Assembly: GCF_902806685.2 (NCBI RefSeq)
Contig: NC_048555.1
Location: forward strand, 434,001-498,000
DNA: 64,000 nucleotides
From: Maniola hyperantus
Lineage: Eukaryota; Arthropoda; Insecta; Lepidoptera; Nymphalidae
Reading direction: 5' to 3'
Shown: piece after piece, positions 33,246 to 45,204 of the stretch
How the letters are laid out: every line of letters begins with the position of its first letter
How positions within the stretch are numbered: position 1 is the first letter of the stretch
The notes under the pieces: generated by a model
Told to the model about the DNA's origin: nothing
Databases searched by the model: none
Seen by the model: the letters and a program-made list of their open reading frames with translations, nothing else
Position numbers and translations under genes: made by a program

Positions 33246-33524
33246 ACAATTAACTAAAAGCTTAATTTGCTGTAACCCGCTGAAACAAGTACAAATGCAA
33301 CTTGCAGCATGCGAAATGCACCGCCCGCCCTTCCACTGCTAACCATGCAGGAAAAGCAGCCACTCGGCAAGCAATACGCACCACACAAATTCCAAGACAC
33401 ACTCGACGCACGTTTCGCCGCGACACCGGAGCATCCTCAGGAGACGTAGACCTTACAATGCATAATTGCAAAGTTTGCAATAATGTGCATTGTAGTTAGT
33501 AAATAACAATATATGAGTAAGTAG

Positions 33525-33880
33525 GTGAACTAGAGTGACCGACAGCTCAGCGGGCTGAAGCTGCAGTAGCAATGAGCATGGCACGTAGTTCGAAACACCA
33601 ATAGACATCGTGGTTCCAAGGTGCTAGAATGGCGACCTCTCACCGGAAAGAGCAGCGTTGGAAGACTCGCATACACTAAAGTAATATAACGAAGACCCCT
33701 CCCACTAAGTGAACAGACGAAGCTGACGGAGATCAAAACGAGACGCAGATTCAAGCGGCGCAAGGCTGGCGCGTGGATTGTGTCCCTACAAGAGACCAGC
33801 TGGCTATCGTAAAACTGTGCGATGAGTAGGTATGTCCAGCTTCAGACGTCTAAACATAGATTGGTGATGATGATGATAAA
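33525..33880 (+). pseudogene. RTE-like LINE tail fragment
   Basis: Degenerate copy of the RTE ORF end (counterparts of KVLEWRPRTGKRSVGRPP and RWMQAAQD) ending near GATGATGATGAT. No open frame. Confidence 0.6.
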
Positions 33881-34311
33881 TACAGAGTGTAACCAGAACG
33901 ATGACAAAAACGAAGTCAGGTGATAGTATCTACTGATGATTACTGATATGATACCAAACAAAAACGCGAAAAAAAAACAAATCCTATAATTTTGTAAAAA
34001 ATTACGATATATTGCAAATAAAACATCTGACTGACGCTAGAGGTCAAAGAATGTTGCGTAAGTAGGCCACTCGGAGTTTTGCGCGCTGTACATTGCGGGG
34101 TTGAAAAATCCGAAATCACTAAAACTACAAAATGAGGCAAATGGTTATTGGTATTGGATTGTGTTTAGGTAGTATATAACAATAACGTTTCACTGGCGTT
34201 CTGGTTACAACTTTTAATGCTTGTATGTTACAATAAACTTACTTAAATTGGATTTACTGAAATATTTGTATAAACAACGTTTAAAAATAGGTAGGTAACA
34301 TCAGCGGCCGC

Positions 34312-34388
34312 ACTCAGAGAAGCTTAATCGTTACTTAAGGCATGAATTAGTATGGATAAGTAATACTAACGATTAAGCGACTCTGAGT
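34312..34388. repeat. Short imperfect palindrome
   Basis: ACTCAGAGAAGCTTAATCGT and ACGATTAAGCGACTCTGAGT, about 77 bp. Confidence 0.6.
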
Positions 34389-34779
34389 ACAGCTGTATAT
34401 GTCTATTGTAAAAGTAGCCCCTCGGGGAGTGTGGATAAGTATTGAAGTCCCCAGAACAATATTATAGTTTGTTCAAGCACAAAGAGCGATTCAAATTCAA
34501 AAGGTAAATCTTTAGAAACTGCTAGGAAACTAAGAATTTACTTTTCATTAAAAGTTAAATGCATATAATTACAAAAGTGCGCGACGCTTTGAAGGAGAAA
34601 TTTAGTTAGATATTAATTAAATCGGTCCTCGTCCCTCGTTAAAATGTAAATGTACAGTGCTTAGTTGCAAATACTTTGACCTTTGTTGAAGTGAAACTAT
34701 GTAGGTACCTATACTGACTTCAAATTTTTGTTTATCTTATTCAAATCTACTCATTTTAAGACACATTTATATACACGCT

Positions 34780-34978
34780 TGTGCCTTATGCTCGCGACCA
34801 AGTCCGCGGGGACTACATAAATTCCAATCCCCTGTTTTACCCCCTTAGGAGTTGAATTTCCAGAAATCCTTTCTTAGCGGATGCCCAGTACGTTATAATA
34901 TGCATGCCAAATTTCAGCCCGATCCGTCCAGTAGTTTGAGCTGTGCGTTGATAGATCAGTCAGTCAGTGAGTCAGATC
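34780..34978. repeat. GACTGACTGA-family repeat, reverse copy
   Basis: GCGGGGACTACATAAATTCC to GATCAGTCAGTCAGTGAG. Confidence 0.75.
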
Positions 34979-35117
34979 TATAGATCTCACCGTTAGTCAC
35001 TATCATCTCCTCTTACCTATATCCTATTACCTCATCCTTACTTTACCTTACCTTATCTCCTCTTACTTATCACCTCCCATACATCGATAGGTACCTACCT
35101 AATAGATATAATATATT

Positions 35118-35332
35118 AGGTACAATCCATATCCATAATGTGAAAGTGTGTCTGTCTGCTAGCTTTTCACGGCTCAACAGTTTAACAGATTTTGATGAAA
35201 TTTAGTACAGAGTTAGCTTACATCCCGGGGAAGGACATAGACTACTTTTTATTCCGGAAAATAACGGAGTTCCCACGGAATTTTTAAAAACCTAAATCCA
35301 CACGGACGAAGTCGCGGACATCATCTAATGAG
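35118..35332. repeat. CCCGTGGG-family repeat, reverse copy
   Basis: ATCCATATCCATAATGTGAA through GGGGAAGGACATAGACTACT to GACGAAGTCGCGGACATCAT. Confidence 0.75.
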
Positions 35333-35427
35333 ACATATTTTTATAAATAAGTAGGTATGTACTTAGATACTTAGCTATTATCTACACAGTGATCTAAGAT
35401 GATTGCTATACCATTCTGTACTGTGTA

Positions 35428-35650
35428 AAGTCTGTTCACTAACTTAGTGTCGCTACTCGCTACACCCGCAGGCGCATTTATTATTTTGCTTTTATTATAA
35501 TATTATTTTTCACTGTGTTTGTTAAATAAATGTTTTCTATTCTAAGAATAAAATAGAATACCTGCTATATTATTCTTATATCTATTGTAATAAATAAAAA
35601 TAAATAATAAACACTAGTTGGGTAGCGACACTATGTTAGTGAACAGACTA
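35428..35650. mobile_element. MITE with 28-bp inverted ends
   Basis: AGTCTGTTCACTAACTTAGT at the left and ACTATGTTAGTGAACAGACT at the right. The interior is very AT-rich. About 0.8 kb upstream of the plus-strand esterase ATG. Confidence 0.75.
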
Positions 35651-36420
35651 CCCATTGATCAGTTTCCCAGAAGGCTAAACATTTGCGCAACTTAGCGCAA
35701 CTGCGTGATTACTTTCGCAGTTAGTAGGGTGTTTGCGCAATGTGTGCCTCTCAATGTTCGGGGAGCTACGTTACCACACAAGGCTGTGACGTTACCGTAC
35801 AACTGTCGCGTATTTGTTCCGATCAAGTGAACTCGCCATTTATTAGCTAGATTCTAGCTCAGCTTCTAGCTGCTAGAACCACAGTGTGTGTTGTGCTTGG
35901 AGCTAGGACTGTGTACCTTTTGTGGCTTAGGTATGGTGACTTTGGTGATCGTTTACTGAGCTAATATTCTTTGTGACTTTGTGTATTGCGTTGCCGGGTC
36001 AACTGATTTGCTTCACAATCTATTATATTTTATGGATCCCTATGTACATACTCACAGGTATTAAAACGATTTGGTGGGAATTCTGAGAAACTGACTTACA
36101 AAAAGGAGGTTGGGAAGTACCTACCTAGTTCACGAAAAAGAGTTCTGACCTTGTACTTGTGCAGTGTGTGATATATCAATTAATTTGGTGGTACGAAGTG
36201 AAGCGCGCTGGCGGTAGTGTCTACGTAACCGCACGATTGGTTCGTCAGTCAACCTTTCATTTTTTGATAATTCCCACGTTTTCCCATGCAAAAACTACTT
36301 TTTGCAGTTGACCTCTTTTTTGAGAACTAGGACCGTTGTGCTGTGCCAACCTAGCCATGGTAGTTAACAGTTAAGAGTAAGACACTAAATGTCAAAAAAT
36401 GTGAAATCATCATCATAAGT

Positions 36421-39076
36421 ATGAAGACTGTGACCGTCATACTGTTGGTGTCGGTATGTGAAGCGTGGTGTACGTTGACGCCAGTGGTGGAGACGGGCCA
36501 AGGCAAGTTACGGGGCCTGCGTAGCGCGTATGGGCACTATCGGTTCTTTGGCATACCGTACGCAACCAGCGAAAGATTTCAGGTAAACCTTATTCATACG
36601 TAGGTAGAGAGTGGTTTAAACCTTAGCCCTTCTATTCGGAGGGTCCAGGTATCGATTCCCGGCACGTAACTTTAACTTGTCGAAGTGTGTACGTTTTTAG
36701 CAATTAATATAACACTGGCTCTAACAGTTTTGGCGTGAAGTTTACACAGACAGGCAGAAAGACGAAAAATCCAAAATTTATCGATCGTTGGTCGTCTGTA
36801 TCTAAGTGGGCATGCAGCTTCATAAAAATGACGTAGACAACCGCTAAAAAAGGATTTTTGAAAATTTAACCCCTAAGGGGTTGAAATTCGTGTAGTCCAC
36901 GCGGATGAAGTCGCGAGCGCAAGCTAGTGGATAGATAATAATATTTCCTTCGATTAAAATTATATCATCTAGTTTTTAAGAAATTAGAGTGATGTAAATT
37001 ACCGATTTTCCATCGTTGGTTAACTTAGGTACTAATTACCGCAAAATTATTTCATTACAGCCTCCAAGGGAGCCACCAAAATGGAAAGGGACCTTCAACG
37101 CGATAAACCCATTCGTAAGATGTCCTCAAAAAATGTCATTCTTCATAACCGGAACCGAAGACTGCCTCTACCTCGACGTATATACCCCCGAGACAGCAAC
37201 ACCTCGGGACAAGCTTCCTGTCATGGTGTTCTTCCATGGTGGTGCTTATTATAAAGGGAGTAAAGAACTCTACGATCCACAATTTCTAGTCAGCAAAGGT
37301 GTAATTGTTGTGATAACTAACTATAGACTTGGAGTGCTGGGGTTTTTGTGCCTAAATGGCATCTCAAATCTTGGTTTAAGAGATCAAGTAGCAGCTTTGA
37401 TATGGGTTCAAAGAAATATAAAAGCCTTTGGTGGAGACCCTGATAATGTGACTTTATGTGGACAAAGCGCTGGAGCTAGTTCAGCGTCACTACATTTACT
37501 GACTGAATTAAGCACAGGATTATTCCATAAAGCCATTTTAATGAGCGGAACAGCGTTGTCTACTTGGGCTTTTAATTTGGAGCCTTTAACAGCAGCTTTC
37601 GAAGATGCTGGGAAGTTTTCCATACCTTTGACAGAAGAAGATGTGTTCAATACTTTTGCTCGGGCTGATTTACAGACTCTTATAGATGCAACTCATGATA
37701 CCTCAGTGAATCCAAGGTTTTTCAAGTATTCGCCGTGCGTTGACGCAAATTTTACTCAGCCATTTTTTAGAGACACTCCTTTTGATATTATAAAGTCTGG
37801 GAAATTTAATAGAGTACCACTAATGGTTGGTTTTACTGACAAAGAAGGAGGTTTCTTCTATAGGCTATTAAGTGAGGAAACTGTTAAGGATTTGAGCGAC
37901 CATTTTAATGACAGACTGCCTTGTGTATTTTCGTGGTGTTCAGAAGAAGAGAAAAGGAAAATTGGTCGGATGATGAGGTCACATTATTTTGGAGAAGGTT
38001 ACTTAGATTATCGGGCATCTGTAAAGGGCTTGATAAATTACTATTCCGATTGGATTGCATACGGATCAATAAATGCTTTTTCAAAAGTCATGACACAATT
38101 TTCAGACCAGCCTATTTTCAATTATCAATTTGCGTACGAAGGCGGTAGAAATTTTGGAAAATTCATCGCTGGGACGAATTTTAATGGGACTACGCATGCT
38201 GGGGAAATATTCTACATTTTTAAACCTATGGGAATATCGTTACCTCTATCAAAGCAAGACGAACGCACGATTGATAAATTTACAACGTTAATACGAAATT
38301 TTATGAATTTTGGGTAAGTACTTATGTAGAGATTTTTTCTAAACATTACTTCCTCTTGCTCTCTTACTCTACATTCTTATTTTTAGTTCTCGAATATCTT
38401 TAATTCCACCATGTGTTTGGTGTTGCATCTTCTAAAAATACTAAACACGTAGAATGGGTAGGTATTTGATAAAATATCAAGCAAATGCTATTTACCCTTT
38501 GGAACAGCTCTAACTTTATTACCAAATCTAATGAGTACGGGAGAGGCTCATCACTCATGGCCAGCGGTGGGGCGTGGGCACAAATAAACGCATGGGCAAT
38601 TTTCGGAGCTATGAGCGTTTTAAGAAATTACCTAAATATGAGAGTGCTCCGTAACGTGTGAAGTCTGCCAATCCGCACTTAACCAGTTAATCCCTTCTTA
38701 ATCCCAAAACCTAGTAAATTCCCGACCAATTGAAAATGCATGCAAAATGCAAAATGATGATGAGGCATGTAAAATGATAGAATCTTTAAAACAATTCTAA
38801 ACAGTGGTTATTGAATTTGAAAAATCTTAATAAATATTCAAAAATCCTTTTCTCAATTTCAGGAACCCAACACCAAAGAAAAGCAAACTACTCCCAGTGC
38901 GATGGCCACCAGCTACCACCAACACGTCTAATATCTTCGTCCTGAACAAGAAGATGAAAGTGATCAAACGACCTCGCAAAGACCAGAGGGGTGACTTCTT
39001 CTTGAAGATGCTGTGTACCTACGGGAAGAGTGGATATGTGCCGTGTGAGAGTCAAGAAATGTGTAAGCCTAGATAA
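36421..39076 (+). CDS. Secreted carboxylesterase (GQSAG type), three exons, apparent frameshift in the last exon
   Basis: Exons 36421-36582, 37061-38313, 38864-39076 (intron phases 0 and 2). The ATG opens a hydrophobic signal peptide (MKTVTVILLVSVCEAW). Family marks are RFQ at the end of exon 1, oxyanion-hole HGG at residues 113-115, RDQVAAL, nucleophile Ser190 in GQSAG, Glu316 in DKEGG and His433 in GTTHAGE, so the whole alpha/beta-hydrolase triad is in exons 1-2. The RF/DQ/GQSAG/E/GxxHxxE set is the one quoted for juvenile hormone esterases, but the rest reads as a general lepidopteran esterase, so I do not call it JHE. The last exon reads GNPTPK in frame and then, one base out, ESKLLPVRWPP. 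It is 213 bp where the paralog has 214. Read literally, the frame stops at 38943-38945, giving about 498 residues. This may be an assembly indel or a real lesion. Confidence 0.9.
36615..36745 (+). mobile_element. SINE fragment in esterase intron 1
   Basis: Diverged head end (CGGAGGGTCCAGG, ATCGATTCCCGGCACG) and proximal body. Confidence 0.5.
36820..36930. repeat. GACTGACTGA-family fragment in esterase intron 1
   Basis: GACGTAGACAACCGCTAAAA through GAAGTCGCGAGCGCAAGCTA; distal half only. Confidence 0.7.
38555..38700 (+). mobile_element. Highly diverged SINE fragment in esterase intron 2
   Basis: GGGCACAAATAAACGCATGG, TTTTCGGAGCTATGAGCG and GTGTGAAGTCTGCC follow the order of the SINE body with deletions. 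Confidence 0.45.
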
Positions 39077-39569
39077 GGGCAATTTGGTAGTAAAAACTTT
39101 AGTTTACCTTTTTCATAAGTTTTTTTTTTATTCAGATACAAGTTAGCCCTTGACTCAGAGGCAGATTATCCCTAAAGCAAACTAGGCACGTGCCTAGTTA
39201 GAAAAAGAAAAGAGTTCTCACGAGATTTTTAAAACCTAAATCCACACGGACGAAGTCGCGGGCATCACCTAGTAGGCTATAAATTACAATGTACCGCGTA
39301 CAAAGTCGCGGGCTAAAATCAGTTATATGTTGGTATTTGCCGCTCCAAATCCCCAAGATTTACTCAAACTACGCGGTCTTGAAATGAGATATAAACAAAA
39401 TAAACTATGGATCTGTAACTAAATAAACTACGGATCACCCGTCGCCGGCGGCACGCAAACAATTCCCGACTTTTAATATAAATATGCAGATCAAATATTA
39501 AAAGGAGCTCACGAGATGACTCCGATGCAGAGTAATGAAGACGATGGATTTGAACATTTCTTAGCAAGT

Positions 39570-39670
39570 ATCGACCTAGGTGCTGGAATGGCAACCTCGC
39601 ACCAGAAGGCGCAGCGTTGGAAGACCCCCGCAAAGTGGACGGACGACATCAGACGAGTCGCAGGGAGATT
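39570..39670 (+). pseudogene. Short RTE-like LINE tail fragment
   Basis: Reads LEWQPRTRRRSVGRPP in frame, then WTDDIRRVAG one frame over. It sits 0.5 kb downstream of the plus-strand esterase. Confidence 0.65.
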
Positions 39671-39779
39671 TAGCAAAAAAAATATTAAAAAAACCGTACC
39701 TACCTACATTTAAAAAAAAGTTGAAAAAAACGGGCCGAATTGAGAACCACCTCCGTTTTGGAAGTCGGTTAAAAATATC

Positions 39780-39957
39780 GCGAGGAAACCGGCATGCCTG
39801 AGAGTTCACCACAATGTTCTAGACTGTGTGTGAAATCTGCTAAAACGCACTTGGCGCGTGGCAAGTGTGACTATGACCTAAACCCTTCTCACTTTGAGAA
39901 GAGACGTCGTGCTAAGTTCTGTGCTGGCGACGGGTCGATAATATGATGATGATGATA
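39780..39957 (+). mobile_element. SINE 3' half (GATGAT family)
   Basis: GAGGAAACCGGCATGCCTGA through the distal body to tail ATGATGATGATGA. Confidence 0.65.
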
Positions 39958-39971
39958 GTGGCGCTTTAATC

Positions 39972-40168
39972 TAAATGTATAAGAGGAAAAGGTGACTGAC
40001 TGACTGATTTAAACTACTGGACGGATCGGGCTGAAATTTGGCATGCAGATAGCTATAATAACGTAGGCATCCGCTAAGAAAGGATTTTTGAAAATTCAAC
40101 CCCTAAGGGGGTGAAATAGGGGTTTGAAATTTGTGTAGTCTACAAGTTGCGAGCATATAAGCTAGAAC
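39972..40168. repeat. GACTGACTGA-family repeat
   Basis: AAAAGGTGACTGACTGACTG to GCGAGCATATAAGCTAG. Confidence 0.8.
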
Positions 40169-40796
40169 TATATAGATGTAGCGTTTGAACTTGGCATAGA
40201 GGAAGGGTTCACCTTCCTCTATGCTCAGTTTTTACATTTCTCAGTTTATTCTTTATTTCACTAGCTGATCTGTGTCGCAGTTAACAATCCACTATACCTA
40301 CAGAATATTTGATATGGTCCCGGGATGCCCGGAGCGGCGCGGCGTCTGTACCGGGATAAATATTCAATGTTTTGATTCAATTGGCCAGCGCGCCGCGCGG
40401 AAGATATTCGCTGTTCAAATACTGATATAAACTCATATTTCGTGTTGACTCAGCAAAAATGCATAAATCTTTTGGGCTGTGATTTTAAGATGACTCTTTT
40501 GCTTATGGTACTTCGACGAGATATGCTATGAGCTCTAGTTAGTTAAGTAGGTATGTATATTACGAAATGGTGCAGATAAAAAAGGAATACTCAGCTGGGT
40601 TTGTTGTAATCTTGGAATCAAACCTTGAGGAGCAGCTACCACAACCACACGAGTCGAAAAGGTATCGAAAGCAGCTTGAAATAATTCGTGTAATATACAC
40701 ACTGTCAGTGCGTCGCCGTTCTTGTTTAGAATCTTATACGAACTTGGCGGACACACTCCCGTGTATGTTATCCCGTGCATGTGGATTGTGGATCTA

Positions 40797-40978
40797 TGTA
40801 CGCGGCCAATAGTAATGTACGTCGGCCTTTAGAATCATATTTCGGCTTTGTAGAGCGTTGTTTCTGTCACTCATACCTATATGACGTTTTGTCGGTCTCA
40901 ACGACAGGGACAGCGCTCTACAGATCTGCCATCTCCTTCTAAAGGTCGATGTACTTACATTACTCTCGGCCGCGTACT
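40797..40978. mobile_element. MITE with GTACATCGGCCTTTAGAA-type ends
   Basis: TACGCGGCC and GTACGTCGGCCTTTAGAA at the left, inverted at the right. The core TTTTGTCGGTCTCAACGACA is shared with 5019-5150 and about 54272-54305. Confidence 0.65.
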
Positions 40979-41232
40979 GTAGGTAGATGTTTATTATGAA
41001 AATATTGATAGAGCAGTTTATGATGCATATAAATCGCCTGCATTGATTCGTGCCGCTCATCGATGTGTGCCGCTACATAAATAAAGGCTTTGCGAATATC
41101 TCGCGAATTAATGCGCACTACGGTATCAGCGGTGGACACGCGCGCCACGCGTCAATCGTAATGATCATAATCCTTATACTGACGTCATATGTTGCTATAA
41201 ACAAAGAATTCATTATATTATTTTCATAATAA

Positions 41233-41500
41233 AAGACAGGTCAAGTGTGAGTCGAACTCGCACACGAAGCGGTCCGTACCATCGCACAATAAATAACACT
41301 TTAATTTTTTTTTGTAATGTTAACTTCAAATTCACGGTTTTCGGATTTTTATTTTTACATGTGCTATAAGACATTCCTACTTGCCGAATTTCATGATTCT
41401 AGGTCAACGGGAAGTCCCTACCTGTTTTGATATGTATTTTCAATTTTCAATGTTAGATAACTATACCATAAGTGGGGTATCATAATAATCATACCGATAA
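41233..41500. repeat. GTTCCGTAC-family repeat, truncated
   Basis: GACAGGTCAAGTGTGAGTCG, GATTCTAGGTCAACGGGAAG, AAGTGGGGTATCATAATAAT. Confidence 0.7.
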
Positions 41501-41544
41501 GGGGGGGTTTTAGTAAAAACTGCTATATCCCTTTCAAGATTTTT

Positions 41545-41605
41545 TTATATCACTTACCACCAGGTGAGATCGCAGTCAAGGGCTAACTTGTCACTTGACA
41601 TATCG
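41545..41605. repeat. Terminal fragment of the second SINE family
   Basis: CACTTACCACCAGGTGAGAT followed by CGCAGTCAAGGGCTAACTTG, the 3' end only. Confidence 0.6.
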
Positions 41606-41609
41606 TTAT

Positions 41610-42760
41610 GTCGCACATATACTGTCCTACATGAAATAAATAAATTCATTTCATTTCATATTTTCGATTCACAACAAAATCATTAACAAACCTCGTCATA
41701 AATTACCGATAAACACCGCCCTGAGAGTTGGGACCTCGCAGCCTCAAAATAATCTCAATCTCCCTCACAATTTGACTCTATTGAATCGGGGCCCTAATCA
41801 TTCTTCTTCAGTTATCATAATTATTCAATGACTCGTTATTTAGGGGCAAAAAGAAAATCTTCAACTCAAAGGGGAGACGACACAGTCATGAAATTCCTTA
41901 GCGCCAAACTACATGACCACATGTCATAAATTATAATACAATGGTGAGTCGAAGTGGAGGTCAAAGCGTTCATATAAAAAGATTAATTTTTCTCGCGATT
42001 TCGTCTACGTGAATTTAAATTTGTAAAGATCCTGTTGGAATTCCTAAAAATTCTTTCGTAGCGAGGATTGATGTTACAGAGAAAAATATGAGTACATATG
42101 CAAAATCTCAATCTGGATCCAATGGTTTAAGGCTTAAACCATTTATACTATTAAGCTATACGTTTATACATCACTCAGTTAGTTTTTTAAATATGTATGT
42201 ATGGCATGTTTGCTGGTTAAGAAACTTCGACCCAAGATTGGTGACTTTGGAGGTCAAAATGGAACATTCCTCGTCTCTCAAGGAGCACATTGATCTGTTG
42301 TTCCTTGATATTGTTACTAACTTTAGATAATAATTTTAAAACCTAAGGAATCACTCTTACAGCTGATATTAATAATCAAATCGTCGTGAAGTTACTTAGT
42401 AACATTATTATTTGGCAAAAATCAACGTTGCTGAGTAAAGCAGATTACTGATACATTAATAATGAATATCAGCCGTTAGTCCTGTCGTAAGCAAAAGTAC
42501 CGGACAAAAGCCTTCACTCTTACTGGTCAGAGAATAAATAATGCATCTAGTCTATGTGTAAGGTATCCTCGTAAGCGTGATGCTATTTGACGGCGCCGTT
42601 CGTAGGTCTGGTACACAATCAAATTATAATTTATATATTTTACTCTGTAATTGTAATTTATGAGAAAATTTTGATGAAAAATTGTAACGACGATCTCTAG
42701 GGCTCTTACTGAACAGACTCCAAAATATATTGTGTAGGTATTTATTTACAAGCTCTTTTG
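41610..42760. other. Stretch without recognised gene
   Basis: Looks unique. A short open frame at 42088-42330 has no recognisable motif. Confidence 0.4.
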
Positions 42761-42761
42761 T

Positions 42762-43332
42762 ATGATCAGCAACATTCAGACCAGAGGAGAACATTTTTTT
42801 GTTAAACCTCTACATCTTTCTTTTGATTTCAGAGGCTACCTAGTTTATCAAAAGATTAAACCTTTACATCTTTCTTTTGATTTCAGAGGCTACCTAGTTT
42901 ACACAAAAAGAGACAACTTGCGTACAAAATATAAATACAACATAATTATACCCCAAAATAACTGCTACACTTTCTCAAAAAGCGCATTTGCATTTGGTGT
43001 TAAAATTTTTAATCATTTACCACTCAATATTAAAAAAACAGAAGGCAATATGTTTAAAAATAAATTAAGAAATTGGTTAATTAGTAAGGCCTTTTATAAT
43101 ATTAATGAGTATTTTTATGAAAATTATTGATGTAAGTGTAGTATGTAAGTACCTAGGATGTGTTTTTTAGTTTAGTAAACAAAATAGTTAAAAATTGTAA
43201 TATTTAAAAATATTGTATGTAACCAGTATTGCACGCCACAAAGTGGCAAACTGTTAGAACTTTATAACAAGTATAACACAATATAAATTAATGCAATAAA
43301 ATTTATTCTATTCTATTCTATTCTATTCTATC
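42762..43332 (+). pseudogene. Jockey-like LINE 3' end (reverse transcriptase C-terminal tail)
   Basis: The open frame 42762-43130 ends in NLRTKYKYNIIIPQ, GVKIFNHLPLNIKK and FKNKLRNWLISKAFYNINEY, typical of the tail after the RT domain of jockey-type LINEs. It is 5'-truncated. The 3' end is AATAAAATTTATTCTA followed by (TTCTA)n at 43305-43330. It contains a 54-bp in-frame tandem duplication. Confidence 0.75.
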
Positions 43333-43381
43333 ATACTCATCATATTTACTTATCATAACAATTAAAAAAAAAACAGATACA

Positions 43382-43700
43382 AGTTAGCCCTTGACTGCAA
43401 TCTCACCTGGTGGTAAGTGATGATGCAGTCTAAGATGGAAGCGGGCTAACTTGGAAGGGGTATGGCAGTTTTGTTTCTACACGGGGCATGGGTTTATTAC
43501 ATTGTACCGGAACGCTAAATCGCTTGGCGGCACGGCTTCGCTGGTAGGGTGGTAACCAGCCACGGCCGAAGCTTTCCACCAGACCAGACCAGACATTTAG
43601 AAGTTATAAAATTACAAATCCCTGCCAAGAATCGAACCCGGGATCTCCCACTAATAAGACCATAGCGCTTATCACTGCGCCAGGAAGGTCGTCAGTTGAT
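43382..43700 (-). mobile_element. Second tRNA-derived SINE family (ends in CAAGTTAGCCC)
   Basis: In reverse complement: head ACCTTCCTGGCGCAGTGATA with B box GGGTTCGATTCTTGG, body with CTGGTCTGGTCTGG, and tail TTACCACCAGGTGAGATTGC. Full length. Confidence 0.75.
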
Positions 43701-44190
43701 ATTCGTAGGTCCTGAGCGTAGCAACTATACAAATAGGTGCAGCAGGAATTAGCGAATGGTTAGTTGTTGTAGTTATAATATAATAGTTGCGCGATAGTTG
43801 AACAACTATCTCCTGACTCGATGACGAGCTGTTTGCCCGTCTCGTCTGTTACAACCGACGCTGCAACCGGCTAATCGCATGGTTCTGTGTGTAAATATCC
43901 ATTATCCTTAGCTTAACATTCTAGGCAAGATTAGAGTTAGTTATTAAAAGTGTTTGATAGCTTTGGAGTTGATATTTCGTAGCCCCCGAGCGTAGCAACT
44001 ATACAAATAGGTGCAGCAGAATTAGCCGCTAGTTATTAGTTATTAGTTATTCAAGTAAACTTTTACAAGCAGGTACTTTTGAATCGTTAAATGCATCTAC
44101 CACTGGTTTGGAATGACTTTAATTGCATGGTTCTCTCATAAATATACACCATCCTTAGCTTAACATTCTAGGCAAGAGTTAGAAAAATCC
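43695..44190. repeat. 273-bp tandem duplication
   Basis: GTTGATATTCGTAG at 43695 and GTTGATATTTCGTAG at 43968. GAGCGTAGCAACTATACAAA and GCTTAACATTCTAGGCAAGA occur in both units; the middles have diverged. Confidence 0.8.
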
Positions 44191-44199
44191 CTTAGTTTT

Positions 44200-45005
44200 T
44201 TTAAATTACTCGATTTTCCAGAACAAGAAGTATCCTAGGTCCAAGATAAAAAAGAAGCCTACCTACCGAAGGTTGCTTTTGTTGTGGCGTGGCGTGGTTT
44301 TGCTGAATAAGCCACATCCGAAATCTCTTGCAAGACCAGTTCTGAGCCAAATCATAAACTCCCAAATTGACACAACCGGAAATAAAACTTAGGACCTATC
44401 AGGTATAGGACTTTACCACTCTGCACTGAAGCAGAAAGGTCTTCTCGAATAGTCGGTGAATTTCATAAAGCAACGGACGGTACAAAATAGTGTTCATATT
44501 TCCTTTCCAGCGACATTGCTAGCGTACATTGCAGCGATCATCAAGAAATGCGGGCGATTCGTTGCGAAATGTAATTAAGCTGGGCAAGTGCAAGTCCGGA
44601 CGGCGGCGGCGGCCGGGCACGGGGTAGACGTTGTTAATCCGGATAATAAAGAAAAATACCCGGGAAACGCTGGCTAATTGTTATAAAGTGGGGAAACATG
44701 CAAATTAGACCGGTGGACTTCCTCGCCCTTTTAATTCCCTCAGTTATCTCGGGTTAGACTGAAATCCTTGACTCATATCTTGGGAAACGGGTATTATTTT
44801 GTACCTTAAACTTTTGAGTTGTGACCTTTTCGCTGGCGATCTCGTAGTTCACTCAGTTGCATAAGAATGATACCTAATTAATCAAATCCAGAGTCAAAAA
44901 TAATTTATTCAAATAATTTTATTTTAAATTATAATATTTAAATGAAGCAATTTTATCAATCAATAATGTTGGCTTAACTCTGTATTGTAAACATCTTGTC
45001 TTGCC
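44200..45005. other. Non-repeat stretch with GC-rich block
   Basis: 44510-44770 has a steady non-repetitive composition with GGACGGCGGCGGCGGCCGGG and GACCGGTGGACTTCCTCGCC. No open frame fits; possibly regulatory or an unseen non-coding exon. Confidence 0.3.
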
Positions 45006-45009
45006 ATAT

Positions 45010-45200
45010 AGAGCCTCAATAGCTCAATGGTTGAGGAGCGGACTGAATTCCGAAAGGTCGGCGGTTCAAACACCACCCGTTGAACTATTGGCGTACCTAC
45101 TCCTAGCACAAGCATTAGCACAAACTTTTCTGTGGCGTTCTATAAATACACCATAGTCCAAATCGAATGGGAGGAATATTTCCCTGTCTTTTCTTTGACT
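45010..45200 (+). mobile_element. Third tRNA-derived SINE family
   Basis: A box TAGCTCAATGGTTGAGG and B-box-like GGCGGTTCAAACACC, body CGTACCTACTCCTAGCACAA, tail region near 45170. A-box and B-box spacing fit a tRNA pseudogene head. Confidence 0.7.
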
Positions 45201-45204
45201 CAGA

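Noticed and set aside
40567..40812. Open frame of 81 codons on the plus strand
   Set aside because: Both strands are open over the same stretch, there is no recognisable motif, and the end runs into a MITE.
45011..45080. tRNA gene candidate with A and B boxes
   Set aside because: No proper acceptor-stem pairing, and the sequence runs on into a typical SINE body. The same reasoning rejects other tRNA-like heads at SINE copies.
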